NCBI RefSeq assembly: GCF_017744655.1
Contig: NZ_JAGIAW010000006.1
Coordinates: 1-64,000 of the forward strand
Origin: Devosia sp.
Lineage (GTDB): Bacteria > Pseudomonadota > Alphaproteobacteria > Rhizobiales > Devosiaceae
DNA length: 64,000 nucleotides
Reading direction: 5' to 3'
A program made the position numbers and the translations under genes. Positions 1 through 10,210 of the stretch are shown here, in pieces (positions within the stretch are counted from its first letter, which is position 1; every line of letters starts with the position of its first letter). The notes beneath the pieces are model-generated. The model made no database searches and was not told the origin of the DNA. It saw nothing but the letters and a program-made list of their open reading frames with translations.

Positions 1-3000
1 ATGGCCCGAGCCACCGAACAGCCGATCATGGCCACCTTCGCCATAGATCAGGTCGTCGTCATCGCCGCCGAAGACATCGTCATCGCCATCATCGGCAAAA
101 ATGATATCGCGGCCTGCGCCTGCATCGACGAAGTCATCACCGGCACCAGCCCGGATCACGTCCACACCGGCATTGGCGATGATGTAATCCGTCCCGGCAA
201 AGCCGAACACCAGGTCCCCACCAGAGGTTCCCAGCAACACATCATCCTGCGGCGTACCAAGAATGGGACCACCAACTACAGGCGCATCATCGTCACCATC
301 ATCATCATCATCCCAGTCATCATCGTCGTCGCCTGGGACATCGTCGTCTTCGCCACCGATCTGAGGGCCACTGCCGGCTGCCACGTAGGAAATGCTGTGC
401 TGGCCATTGGTCAGCGTGGTGACGCCATCGGTGGTGGACGAGGTGTATTCGGCGGGATCAGCGCCATTGGGCAGTTCGATGACATCCTCGGGACGCAAGG
501 TGCCGATGATGGTGTCGTGACCGCCGTTTGAACGGAACACGATGCGGTGCGCCGATGTCAGGGCCGAGATGTCTACCGTGTCGTCGCCCACGTCACCTTC
601 GATGGTGATGGTGTTGAGGCGCAGGCTCGTAGTCGAGAAATCGCCAAAAATCTGCACTGTGTCGCCACCGGCCGGGCCATTGCCGGACGGGTCGATACCG
701 TTAATGCGGATTTCTTCGATCTCGCGGAGTTCGGCGATAACCATCGCAGCAGCCAGACCAACCTGTCGGGTGATGACGATCTCGGTCGAAGCCGCCGAGG
801 CGAAGCCGGCGGTTGCCGCCGCGGCCTTGGTATAGATGCGGTAGGTTTCGGACGCGGTATTGCCATTGACCACAAACGTGTCGCCGGCCGTGCCTTCGGT
901 GCCGCCATCGACGATGTCGCGACCGTCAGTGGGGCCCGTGTCATTGGCGTTCCAGATGATGGTATCGTCGCCGGCATCGCCGTTGATGGTGTCGACGCCG
1001 GAATTGGGGCCGAGGGCCACGACCACATTGTCGATGTGGAAGGATTCTCCGGTCTCAAACCCGCCTGTGGCCACGAAGCGGATCGCCGAATGGGCAGGGT
1101 TGAGGGGGGAGGAGAAGTTGGAGGTCGCGTTTCCACCCAACGTGCCCAATGTTTCCCAGACGCTGCCATTGAGCGCCTGAACCACTACCGTTTCACCCGT
1201 ATCGAGGCCGACCGCCTGATAGTCGAAGGACAGTGTGGGGGCCGTCGCGCCGGTCAGATTGATGGCGCGCTGGATGGAATCATTGTTGTCGGTGCCGGAA
1301 GCAAAGGTCAGACGGCCACCAGTCACCAGAATGTCGCCGCCGGTCGCGCCGCCATTGTCCGAGTTTTCGGACCAGTTGCCGGCAAAATTGACGTTTCCGT
1401 TGTTGTTTGAGTAGGAGGCGGACAGGAAATTGTCGACCATGGTGCCGTTTGCGATGCCCTGGCCACCCGAGAGCGTGTCGTTGCCGTCGCCGCCGTTCAG
1501 CGTATCGGCCCCCTCCCCGCCATTGATGACGTCATCGCCGCCGCCACCGCTCAAGGTATCATTGCCGCCCAGACCATTGATGGTGTTCGCCTGGCCATTG
1601 CCGGTGATGGTGTTTGCGCCATCGGTCGGAGAGCCGAAAGCGGGCGGAGGAGTGTTCGAGGCGAGAATGAAGTCCGCGCTGGTGATATCGTTGCCGTCTA
1701 CTTCTTCGATGTAGATCGTGCCGATGACAGCATTGGAGGCATCACGCACAGTGACCCGCGTGTCATCCACGACGCCGTCTTCCACGTCCTGGATGGTAAC
1801 CCGCGAGGCGAAGTTCGCGGCCGTGATGCCAAGGGCGCTCAGATCGATCTGATCCTGACCGCCGCTGGCGTTGGCGTCGAAGCCGTGGATGGTGTCGTTG
1901 CCGAAATTGGCCGCCGTGTAGCGGACAATGTCGTTGCCATCATTGGTGATGCCGGAATTGGTGTTGAGATAGATGGTGTCGTTGCCTTCCCCGCCGATCA
2001 GGATGTCGGTGTCGTTGCCGGCGCCGCCATGCAGGATATCGTCGCCGGTTCCGCCATCGATGAGGTCGGCGCCGTCGCCGCCATTGATGGTGTCATTGCC
2101 GGCACCGCCAAAGAGCTGGTTGGTGCCGCTATTGCCGGTGATGACATTGTCGAGAGTGTTGCCGGTGCCGTTGACGCCATTGGCATTACCGGACAGCGAC
2201 AGGTTTTCGATGTTGGCGCCGAGGACATAGTTGGCGGCGGAGACGACCGTGTCGATGCCGCCATTTTCGGCCTCGATCACGACGTCGCCGGCCGTGACGA
2301 GATAGGTATCGTTGCCGCCGAGGCCGCTGAGCGTATCAACGCCTGCGCCGCCCTCGATGACGTTGTCGAGTTCGTTGCCGATACCGATGAAGGTGCCGGC
2401 ACCCGTATAGGTCAGGTCTTCGACATTGGCGCCGAGCGTGTAGGTAGCCAGATCGGTGCGGACTTCATCGATGCCGCCGCCCAAGGCTTCGACAACCACA
2501 TCATCGACGTCGTCGACGATGTAAGTATCATTGCCCAAGCCGCCGACCATGGTGTCGGCACCGGTGCCACCGTCGAGTTCGTCATTGCCGGCACCGCCGA
2601 CAAGGAGGTCATCGCCGGCATTGCCGAAGAGGTCGTCATTGCCATCGTGGCCGAAGAGCAGGTCGTCGCCATCGGCGCCGACGAGGTCATCGCCGCCGGT
2701 CGAACCGGCAAGGAGCGTATTGACTCCGGCAGCCCCGGTGCGATCGCCATTGTCGTCGGTGCTGAGGGCATAGTCGCCGTCGAAGGCATAGCCTTCATAG
2801 GTCGCGCCATCGAGGTTGACGGTTTCGACGGCTTCGCCGGTGGTGGCGAAGTGATCGGTTACAGTGACCGACTGACCGTTGAACTGCAGGACCAGATCTT
2901 CGCCGGCAGTGCTGGAGGCGTTGAGGCTGGTGAGTGTTGCGGCGCCGATGACAATGCGGTCCGTGCCGCTGGTTTCCTGGATGGTGTCGTTGCCATCGCC

Positions 3001-6000
3001 GGGATTGAAGACGTAGGTGTCGTCGCCTGCCCCGCCGTTGAGCTGGTCGCCGGCGGCAACTGTCGTCGAGGTCGTGTAGCTGATCGTGATCTCGTCGATT
3101 TCGACGTTCTCAGCCGTGCTGTTGATGGCCGAGGTTTCGAAGCGGATGCGGGCAGTTGTCGAGAAGGGTCCAGTGACGACATGGCTGCGGGTGCCGCTAT
3201 CGTCGCCCGTGATCGTGTAGAGCGTCGTGTAGTTGACGCCATCCGCCGCGAACCGCACCCGAACTTCTTCGCCAGTATCGAGACCGTCCGCGTCATAGGT
3301 GTATGTGATGGTGGCAGTCGTGGCTGCGGACAGATTGACGGCACGGGAGATCTCGGCACCGTTCATGCCGTTGCCGCCGTAGAAACGAAGCGCGTTGTTG
3401 CCGTCGTCGATCCGGATCTGGTTGGTCTGGCCCGTGCCGTCGTTTGTCTCGGTCCAGCTTGTGTTCCAGTTGAGCGAACCGCTGGAATTGCTGGAGCCGG
3501 AACTATTGAAATTGTCTATATAGGTCGACGTTGTCGTGACCGTTGTGACACCGTCGGCGCCGCCGATCAGAACGTCGTTGCCGTCGCCGCCGTTGAGGGT
3601 GTCGGCACCGTCGCCACCGAGGAGAACGTCGTCGCCGACGCCGCCATTGAGCGTGTCATTGCCGTCGCGGCCGGAAATCAGATCGTCGCGGCCGAAGCCG
3701 ATATCGACGGCCGTGCCATTGAGGGTTTCGCCCGCAGCGGTGCCTTCGATGACATTGAGATAGCGGTTTTCGCTGAAGGCCAGCAGTTCGATGTTGCGGA
3801 AGGTGTCCTTGCCGTCCGAGAGCGGGTTGGGCGTGCCTTCGCCTTCGGGCTCATCATCATTGTTCTGCGGCTGGACGAAGCCGGAGTGATCGATGAAGAG
3901 GCTATCATCGGAGTTGAGGCCGAACGTGTAGTTGGCGCGGACATCGGTATAGACGGCGCGGTCGAAGTCGCCGGCGACATTGCCGTTGACGATCTCGCGG
4001 ACGATGCTCAGCGCGCCGGGATTGATGGCGCCTTCCAGCATCCAGGTCGCCAGGGACTTGGTCACTGCAATGGCGTTTAGGGTGCCAGCGGGGACCAGTT
4101 GGCCCTGCGTGTTCCTATAGAGCGTGACCGGACTTTCCAGATAGTCGGCGGAGAATGGCGTACCCAGCTTCGAGGTGCCGGCGATGCGGACGTTGAGCCA
4201 CATATCGCCGTCGATGATGTCGTTGCCGGCGAGACCCTTGATGGTGTCGCTACCGCCACCGCCGAGGATGATATCGGAGGCGTCGGCCGTTTCGAGGACG
4301 ACGGATTCGATGACGCCGTTGCGGCCGGTCTGCTGGGTACGAGTGATGTGGGCGACGAGCGCCCGCAGGCCGTCGATGAGATCGACATTCTTTTCGAGAA
4401 GCGCGTTGGAATAGCTGTCGAGGGGAGAGCCTTCGGCAGGGATGGCGGCCGTGCCTTCGAGTTCGGCGCGCGTGTTTACCGCGACGCTGCGGCCCGTGAG
4501 GGTGTCGTTCTTGTTCCAGCCCGAGAGACCTTCGACGAGGTCGAAGCGGTCGCGCAGGATGAAGGCCTCCTGGGTTTCGAAGATCGGAATGCCGAGGTCG
4601 GTATTGGCAGCCTGGCTGTCGCCCTTGTGGATGGCCCAGTCGAAGCCGGCCATGCCGTTGTTGCGCTGAATGCCCTCGCTGTTCTGGAACATGATGTCGT
4701 CGCCGGATTCGGCGTCGTAGTCGGTGTCGCCGCTGCCGCCATTGAGGACGTCATGGCCGACGATGGTGGAATTGAAGAACAGTTCGGAGTTTTCGCCGGC
4801 GAGGGTATCGAAGCGCTCGCCGCCTTCGATCCAGTCGTCGCCCTCGTTGCCGGTGAGGAAGTCCATGCCGCTGCCGCCGAGAATGAAGTCATTTTCGGTG
4901 CCGCCGAACACGCGCTTGCCGTCGGGGCCGGCGATCAGGAAATCGCTGCCCTGATTGCCGAAGATCAGCGACAGGCCGGAGCCGCCATGGATGACGTCAT
5001 TGCCTTCATTGCCGTGCAGGAAATCGGCTTCGCCGATATCGGTACCGGCATTGGTGATGATGTCATCGCCCTCGCCGCCAAAGACCTTGTCGACGCCATA
5101 GCCGGCCTCGATGCGGTCATTGCCGCCCTTGCCCCAGATGGCGTCGTCGCCACCGCCGGAGACGATGACATCGTCTCCCTCGGTGCCGCCGATGGTGAAG
5201 TGTTCATTGCTGTTGACGCGGATGTAGGCGGCGACGGTGGTGGTGTCGCCGATGGCGATCAGATTGCCGTTGGCATCGCGCCGCTCGACGATATTGGCGA
5301 AGGGCAGGAAGGGGTCGTCCTGGACCGGATCGTCGCCAAGTTGCTTGCTCGGATCCATTTCCAGGGTGGGCATCTGGAAGGCCGAGAACAGATTGCCGGG
5401 CAAGGTGGTCGAGTGCTCGTCGCCGAGGTCGGTATTGCGCATGACCAGTTCGGCAAAGCTGTTGTTTTCCAGCTCGTTGAGGAGGTTGAGGCCTTGCGTG
5501 CGTGACAGATAGTAGAACCGGTCGGCATCCTGCAGGTTTTCCATGGTCATCTGGAAAACGAAGGCGAAGGTCGAGCCCAGCATGCCGCCGAAGGACATCT
5601 TCTTTTCGGCGAGGCCGCCGATCCAGAAGTCGACGTCATTGAGACCGCCGAGCTTGCCGCCGGCATATGCGCCTTCGGCATTGAGGAAGTCCAGGCGGTC
5701 GGCTGGCGCACCCTCGCCGCCCAGGACGAGCAGGGTTGCGGCCTCGCGCAGTTGCTCGATGGTCTTGGGATTGGCCTGAGTGTTGACCAGCGTTGAATGC
5801 GTGCCGTAGGCCGCGATGAAGTTGATGATCGAAGCCGGATTCATCAGGTTGAGCGCGAAATCGGCCCAGCTTTCATAGGGCTTGAGCAGCGTATCGCCGG
5901 TTTCAGTGTAAAAACGCTGGCGCGCTTCGTTAAGCGGCGGCGTACCCACATCGCGGCCACGGGCGAGGTTGATGGTGGCGAGATCGAGCGGGATGCCGAG

Positions 6001-8466
6001 CAGTTGGTTGCGCAGCACATCGGTGACGAATTCGTCGATGGCGCTGCCGGTCTGGCGGCTCATGCCGCGGATGATCGCACCAGAGGCCTCTTCGGCAGAA
6101 CCCAGGGAGTCGTATTTGACGGGGTTGAGGAAGCCTTCGAACAAGGTGATGTCGTTCTGAACCGGCTTGCCGTCGGGACCCATCTCGATGACGGCAATGT
6201 CCTGGCGCAGCATCGAATGGCCAAAGCGATAGACGACGTGGGCGAATTCTGCGGCGATGCTAGGATTGATATCGGCGGCTGGTTCGAACAGGAACACGTC
6301 GATATCGGGCTGCATCATGCGGCCGAATTCTTCGAACACCAGATGCTGGTATTCCATTTCGTTGGTGAAACGGCCGGCCTGGAAGAGGCGTTCGCCGTTC
6401 CAGACCAGGGCGTTTATATCGGCCGCAAGTGTCGGAATGGCGTCAACTTCGATCAGCAGCCATTCGTTGAGGAAGTCGAGATCGCCGCCTTCGAGCGCGA
6501 TCTTTTTGACCATTTCCACCACGCGGTTGTGCTCGGAGTGGAAGACCTGGTGAACGGCGGTCAGGGCGATGTTTTCGTTGACGCGACCATCGCCGGCGAT
6601 GAAGTGACGATCGAGCAGTTCGTTGTCATAGGCCGTCGGACCACGCTGGCCTTGCGGTCCGGGCGTGCCGTCGGCATTGGCGTAGCCGAGGTCGGAGTCC
6701 GAGTCTTGCTGCAAAACGCCGGCCTGGGACACGATCGGGACCGCGGCATGAGCAATATCATCGAGGAAGGCGTGGCCGGTGAGCGTGACGCCCTGGGCGC
6801 TGACCGGGGTCAGGAGATTGCCTTCGCGCAGCACATCGTCGGGGGTGCCTAGGATACCGTCTGGCCCCCAGTTCACCACCAATTGGGGGAAGCCGTTGGG
6901 TCCTGGGATGAAGTTGCCGTATTCATCGGCAGCGATCAGGGGGATATTGCCGACATTGAGGTCGGTGAGTTCGATGCCAAGCTTGATCCTGGCCTCATGC
7001 TTGATGTCGGCCCAGGTGGCCAAGCCGCCATTGCTCCCTTCGAGTAGCATGCCGGTAGCAACCGGCTTGCCGTCCAAGAGAATGTACTCGCGCATGAAGA
7101 CCTGTTTGGAGGCCGTCGACGCATAGGTCTGGTTCTGGTCGATCCACGGGGTGGTCAGGTTCTTGGGGCCGGGGCCATCGTCGGCCGTGCCGAGAATGCC
7201 ATCGGCGCCGGGATTGACGGTCACGCGGGTGAGCGGGATGTAGTTCTGGCCGCCTGGAACATAGAGCGGGTCATCGGGCGAGAGCGGCACATAGACCGTG
7301 CCGTTGCCACCTTTGGCGACGAGATCGAGGCCGTGGTCGAAGAACTGGCCGAAGATGGTCATCCAGCCGTTAAAGGGCGAGGAAAGTCCGTCGTCGGGTG
7401 AGACGTTGGGCAGGAAGATGGTATTGCCGTCCATCTCCACGCCATAGGCGCCGAGCAGGGACGTGAGGTGAGACTGGGCGACGGCGAGATCGGGCGCGGT
7501 CTGCAAGGCGGCGTCGAGGTCCGCCTGTGCTTCGGCGAGGGCATTTGTGGCCGGGCCGACGACATCGGCCAAAGCCTGCGCGGATGCAGCGGCATTGGCG
7601 GAGGCAAACGTCACATCGGCCTGGGCAGTAACAAGCGCAGCCTGCATGAGATCGGAATGCGCAATGGCGTCAGCAAAGGCGGTGCTCTGATCGGCGTTTG
7701 GAATGTTGTCGGTGAGGAGCGCGGCGACTGCGGCAACAGCCTCAGTCGCAGCGGTTTGAGCGGCTGCAAGAGCTCCTTCCGCGGCGGTCAGCAAGGCCTG
7801 ATCGTCGGCCGCCGCAGCAATCAGTGCGACCGCACCAGCGCTCGCCTGCGCCAAGGCCGCCTCGGCGACATCGACGGCGGCTTCGAGGCTTGCGATCTCC
7901 TGAGGGGTCGCGTTCCCCGCCGCGGCGGCGTCGACTGCGCGCTTGGCATCGACGATCTGGCCGAGAATTTCATAGAGCTGTTCGTTGGGAACGCCGGCCA
8001 GGGTCAGCGCCGCGGCTATGGCGGCCGGATTGTTCAAGGTCTGATCGACGACGAGATTGGAGATGATCCGCGGATCAGCGTCGATCACCGTGCCACTGCC
8101 CGCACCCGGCTGCGAACCCGTACGCGGGCCGGCATTGGCATAGTCGTTGTTGGTGTACCAGGTCTCCATATTCGGGAGCGGGTTGAAGTCGTACTGGTCG
8201 CCATCCGCGTCGTTGAGATAGGTCGGCGTGAAAAGCCCCGGAAAGCTCTGATCGGAGGCGCCCCAGTTCTCCCGGCCGGGCAGCAGGTTGTTGTAGCTAC
8301 CGTCGACAGTGCGGAGGCCGTAGGGCAAGAGATGCGCCTGGGCCAAGCCATCATTGCCGCCATAGCCGGCGACCAATGCCGCAAGATCTCCGCCAGCGGC
8401 GTGTGCTTCCGCGATCTCGATCTGCTTCAGGATGAATTCCAGATCGTGCTTTACGAGCGTTACCAT
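1..8466 (-). CDS. Giant animal-type haem peroxidase with RTX calcium-binding repeats (3' end outside window)
   Basis: The frame stays open for 2822 codons and runs off the left edge. ATG at 8466 follows GGGAG with a 6-nt spacer; an in-frame ATG at 8472 is too close to that site. Residues about 130-310 are Ala-rich and probably helical. A peroxidase domain follows: DHG with candidate distal His378, and RFGHS with candidate proximal His750. From about residue 1080 there are blocks of GGxGxDxxx nonapeptides, the calcium-binding beta-roll signature. These are interrupted by two similar beta-sandwich-like modules at about 1646-1800 and 2345-2482. An acidic DDDD-rich linker lies near 2710-2730, and RTX repeats then resume to the edge. 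No N-terminal signal peptide is visible, which fits type I secretion by a C-terminal signal outside the window. Family members are secreted peroxidase or adhesin-like proteins; the substrate here is unknown. Confidence 0.93.
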   Translation of the reverse strand, partial: MVTLVKHDLEFILKQIEIAEAHAAGGDLAALVAGYGGNDGLAQAHLLPYGLRTVDGSYNNLLPGRENWGASDQSFPGLFTPTYLNDADGDQYDFNPLPNMETWYTNNDYANAGPRTGSQPGAGSGTVIDADPRIISNLVVDQTLNNPAAIAAALTLAGVPNEQLYEILGQIVDAKRAVDAAAAGNATPQEIASLEAAVDVAEAALAQASAGAVALIAAAADDQALLTAAEGALAAAQTAATEAVAAVAALLTDNIPNADQSTAFADAIAHSDLMQAALVTAQADVTFASANAAASAQALADVVGPATNALAEAQADLDAALQTAPDLAVAQSHLTSLLGAYGVEMDGNTIFLPNVSPDDGLSSPFNGWMTIFGQFFDHGLDLVAKGGNGTVYVPLSPDDPLYVPGGQNYIPLTRVTVNPGADGILGTADDGPGPKNLTTPWIDQNQTYASTASKQVFMREYILLDGKPVATGMLLEGSNGGLATWADIKHEARIKLGIELTDLNVGNIPLIAADEYGNFIPGPNGFPQLVVNWGPDGILGTPDDVLREGNLLTPVSAQGVTLTGHAFLDDIAHAAVPIVSQAGVLQQDSDSDLGYANADGTPGPQGQRGPTAYDNELLDRHFIAGDGRVNENIALTAVHQVFHSEHNRVVEMVKKIALEGGDLDFLNEWLLIEVDAIPTLAADINALVWNGERLFQAGRFTNEMEYQHLVFEEFGRMMQPDIDVFLFEPAADINPSIAAEFAHVVYRFGHSMLRQDIAVIEMGPDGKPVQNDITLFEGFLNPVKYDSLGSAEEASGAIIRGMSRQTGSAIDEFVTDVLRNQLLGIPLDLATINLARGRDVGTPPLNEARQRFYTETGDTLLKPYESWADFALNLMNPASIINFIAAYGTHSTLVNTQANPKTIEQLREAATLLVLGGEGAPADRLDFLNAEGAYAGGKLGGLNDVDFWIGGLAEKKMSFGGMLGSTFAFVFQMTMENLQDADRFYYLSRTQGLNLLNELENNSFAELVMRNTDLGDEHSTTLPGNLFSAFQMPTLEMDPSKQLGDDPVQDDPFLPFANIVERRDANGNLIAIGDTTTVAAYIRVNSNEHFTIGGTEGDDVIVSGGGDDAIWGKGGNDRIEAGYGVDKVFGGEGDDIITNAGTDIGEADFLHGNEGNDVIHGGSGLSLIFGNQGSDFLIAGPDGKRVFGGTENDFILGGSGMDFLTGNEGDDWIEGGERFDTLAGENSELFFNSTIVGHDVLNGGSGDTDYDAESGDDIMFQNSEGIQRNNGMAGFDWAIHKGDSQAANTDLGIPIFETQEAFILRDRFDLVEGLSGWNKNDTLTGRSVAVNTRAELEGTAAIPAEGSPLDSYSNALLEKNVDLIDGLRALVAHITRTQQTGRNGVIESVVLETADASDIILGGGGSDTIKGLAGNDIIDGDMWLNVRIAGTSKLGTPFSADYLESPVTLYRNTQGQLVPAGTLNAIAVTKSLATWMLEGAINPGALSIVREIVNGNVAGDFDRAVYTDVRANYTFGLNSDDSLFIDHSGFVQPQNNDDEPEGEGTPNPLSDGKDTFRNIELLAFSENRYLNVIEGTAAGETLNGTAVDIGFGRDDLISGRDGNDTLNGGVGDDVLLGGDGADTLNGGDGNDVLIGGADGVTTVTTTSTYIDNFNSSGSSNSSGSLNWNTSWTETNDGTGQTNQIRIDDGNNALRFYGGNGMNGAEISRAVNLSAATTATITYTYDADGLDTGEEVRVRFAADGVNYTTLYTITGDDSGTRSHVVTGPFSTTARIRFETSAINSTAENVEIDEITISYTTSTTVAAGDQLNGGAGDDTYVFNPGDGNDTIQETSGTDRIVIGAATLTSLNASSTAGEDLVLQFNGQSVTVTDHFATTGEAVETVNLDGATYEGYAFDGDYALSTDDNGDRTGAAGVNTLLAGSTGGDDLVGADGDDLLFGHDGNDDLFGNAGDDLLVGGAGNDELDGGTGADTMVGGLGNDTYIVDDVDDVVVEALGGGIDEVRTDLATYTLGANVEDLTYTGAGTFIGIGNELDNVIEGGAGVDTLSGLGGNDTYLVTAGDVVIEAENGGIDTVVSAANYVLGANIENLSLSGNANGVNGTGNTLDNVITGNSGTNQLFGGAGNDTINGGDGADLIDGGTGDDILHGGAGNDTDILIGGEGNDTIYLNTNSGITNDGNDIVRYTAANFGNDTIHGFDANASGGQDQIDLSALGITAANFASRVTIQDVEDGVVDDTRVTVRDASNAVIGTIYIEEVDGNDITSADFILASNTPPPAFGSPTDGANTITGNGQANTINGLGGNDTLSGGGGDDVINGGEGADTLNGGDGNDTLSGGQGIANGTMVDNFLSASYSNNNGNVNFAGNWSENSDNGGATGGDILVTGGRLTFASGTDNNDSIQRAINLTGATAPTLSFDYQAVGLDTGETVVVQALNGSVWETLGTLGGNATSNFSSPLNPAHSAIRFVATGGFETGESFHIDNVVVALGPNSGVDTINGDAGDDTIIWNANDTGPTDGRDIVDGGTEGTAGDTFVVNGNTASETYRIYTKAAAATAGFASAASTEIVITRQVGLAAAMVIAELREIEEIRINGIDPSGNGPAGGDTVQIFGDFSTTSLRLNTITIEGDVGDDTVDISALTSAHRIVFRSNGGHDTIIGTLRPEDVIELPNGADPAEYTSSTTDGVTTLTNGQHSISYVAAGSGPQIGGEDDDVPGDDDDDWDDDDDGDDDAPVVGGPILGTPQDDVLLGTSGGDLVFGFAGTDYIIANAGVDVIRAGAGDDFVDAGAGRDIIFADDGDDDVFGGDDDDLIYGEGGHDRLFGGSGH

Positions 8467-8618
8467 TCTCATCTCCCAAACAATCGAAAACGCTGCTGGG
8501 GCCAAACACTGAGCGCAGGGGTTTTCGTTGTGGAGACGCTAAAACGGCAATGCGTTGGCCGTAATATCGGTAGGTCCTGAGACTTTTTCCCTTGAAGTCG
8601 GAACCGGTCCTATCGGCG

Positions 8619-8648
8619 TGGCTAGCGTGCGACTAGCCAAGTGGCTAG
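8619..8648. promoter_or_regulatory. Three TGGCTAG heptamers, candidate operator between the peroxidase and the two-component genes
   Basis: TGGCTAG occurs at 8619-8625, its inverted form CTAGCCA at 8633-8639, and TGGCTAG again at 8642-8648. The first two make a perfect 7-bp inverted repeat with a 7-nt spacer. The site lies about 150 nt upstream of the peroxidase start and 180 nt upstream of the kinase start. Binding by the adjacent NarL-type regulator is an inference. The rest of 8467-8830 shows no gene. Confidence 0.5.
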
Positions 8649-8830
8649 GGCCTTGGTCGAGCGTTTTTGCCCGCGCTTCAAGAAGTTGCGCAGTTCGGCG
8701 TTGTTGAAGTCAAAATATTGGAGGATGGTAATTGCTCCGGCGCATAGTGTTGGCCGGAGAAGACGGGGAGATCGAAAGTGCGTTGGGGGAGTCTACTGGC
8801 ACCATGCTTGCCTGAGAGACGTTTCGGGAC

Positions 8831-10210
8831 ATGATTGGGCTCAGGCAGCATGTTCAGGGTGCTGTTCTGCGCTGGCGCGACCTCGAGCTGGCAACGCAAT
8901 ACCTGATCGCCAGCGTAACCGTGGTGGTGCTGGTCAGTGTCGTTTCAGGCATGCTCATCAGCTCGGTTCTCAATCGTAACGCGATCGACGATCGATCCGA
9001 GCGCACCGCACTTTTCCTCGAAGGCGTTTTTGCCAATGCGCTGCAAGACGTGGCCGAAGATGGCACCCTGTCGCCCGACAGCATCGCGTATCTAGACACC
9101 GTTATGGCCAATGAGGATTTTGCGGCACGCTTTCCTTATCTTGAGGTCTGGCTGCCGAATGGCCAGATCATCTATTCAAATTCCTCGTTGCTCATGGGGC
9201 GCCAGCTCGCCCTGCCCATCGAGGCACAGCACGCCTTTGCCGACTCGGTTCGCTGGACCTTTGCGGACCTGGACGCCGAAGAGCACACATTGCGCCGTTT
9301 CCAGTCGCCCCTGCTCGAAGTCTATGCACCGGTGCACCGGCTGGGGAGCAACGAGATCATCGCGGTCGCGGAAATCCACGAGACGGCCGAAACGCTGGAG
9401 CGCTCGCTGAACAGCACCAATCTGCTCGTCTGGTCGTTGGTCGTTGCAGGGGCTTTGGTCGCCATCATCATCCTCTTCGGTATCGTGCAGAGGGGCAGCC
9501 GCACCATTCAGGCGCAGCGGCTTGACCTTGCCGAACGATTGAAGGCGTCGCTGCATTTGCGGGCGCAGGTCGGCGAGGTGCGCAACGCTGCGGCTCTCGC
9601 CGAAAAGCGCCTGAAACTGGCGAGTGCGGACCTGCATGACGGGCCATCCCAGCTCATCAATTTTGCGCTGCTCAAGGCGCAGGAAAGCGCGCTGGCGAAA
9701 ACGCCGGCCGAGCGCGCGCGGATATTGAACGCGATGCGCACGTCGCTGATTACGGCATTGTCTGAAATCCGCAGCATCAGTTATGGACTCATCCTGCCCG
9801 ATATCGCCAATCTCTCGCTCGACGCCATCGTCGACCTGGCGATCGAAGCGCATGAGGCGCGCACCGGGGCGAGCGTCGTTCGCGAGGGGGAGTTCGGCGC
9901 CGCCAATGCCGGCCTTGAAACGCAGATCGCGCTCTACCGTATCGTGCAGGAGGGATTGAACAACGCGTTCCGACACTCCCAGGATTCGATCGTCACCGTG
10001 ACCTGCGCCATGTCGGGGCAAAGGGCGCGGATGGAACTGCGTAATGCGATATCGATGGCGCGGCCGCGCGAACTGCTTGAACTGTCAGGGATGGGGCTCG
10101 ACGGGCTCAAGGCGCGTGTGGAAATCCTCAATGGTACATTTGCGGCGCGGCGGATCGGCGACGAATTTTCGCTGGAAGTGAGCCTCGATGTGGAGGGGCC
10201 AGATGAGTGA
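8831..10210 (+). CDS. Membrane sensor histidine kinase, NarX/DegS type (HisKA_3)
   Basis: 459 aa. One membrane helix at about 22-45, a periplasmic domain of about 150 residues, and a second helix at about 199-218. The cytoplasmic part has the HisKA_3 H-box DLHDG with phospho-acceptor His269, an N-box around EGLNNAFRHS (374-383) and a G-box GMGLDGL (420-426). This architecture is typical of kinases paired with LuxR-type response regulators. The stop codon overlaps the start of the next gene (ATGAGTGA), so the pair is translationally coupled. The extracytoplasmic domain matches no sensor family I recognise, so the signal is unknown. The divergent neighbour is the secreted peroxidase, a plausible target. 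Confidence 0.92.
   Translation: MIGLRQHVQGAVLRWRDLELATQYLIASVTVVVLVSVVSGMLISSVLNRNAIDDRSERTALFLEGVFANALQDVAEDGTLSPDSIAYLDTVMANEDFAARFPYLEVWLPNGQIIYSNSSLLMGRQLALPIEAQHAFADSVRWTFADLDAEEHTLRRFQSPLLEVYAPVHRLGSNEIIAVAEIHETAETLERSLNSTNLLVWSLVVAGALVAIIILFGIVQRGSRTIQAQRLDLAERLKASLHLRAQVGEVRNAAALAEKRLKLASADLHDGPSQLINFALLKAQESALAKTPAERARILNAMRTSLITALSEIRSISYGLILPDIANLSLDAIVDLAIEAHEARTGASVVREGEFGAANAGLETQIALYRIVQEGLNNAFRHSQDSIVTVTCAMSGQRARMELRNAISMARPRELLELSGMGLDGLKARVEILNGTFAARRIGDEFSLEVSLDVEGPDE

Noticed and set aside
1885-4080. 731-codon plus-strand open frame, one of several long plus-strand frames over 1-7000
   Set aside because: It is the opposite-strand shadow of the RTX repeats; the minus-strand frame has clear RTX and peroxidase motifs.
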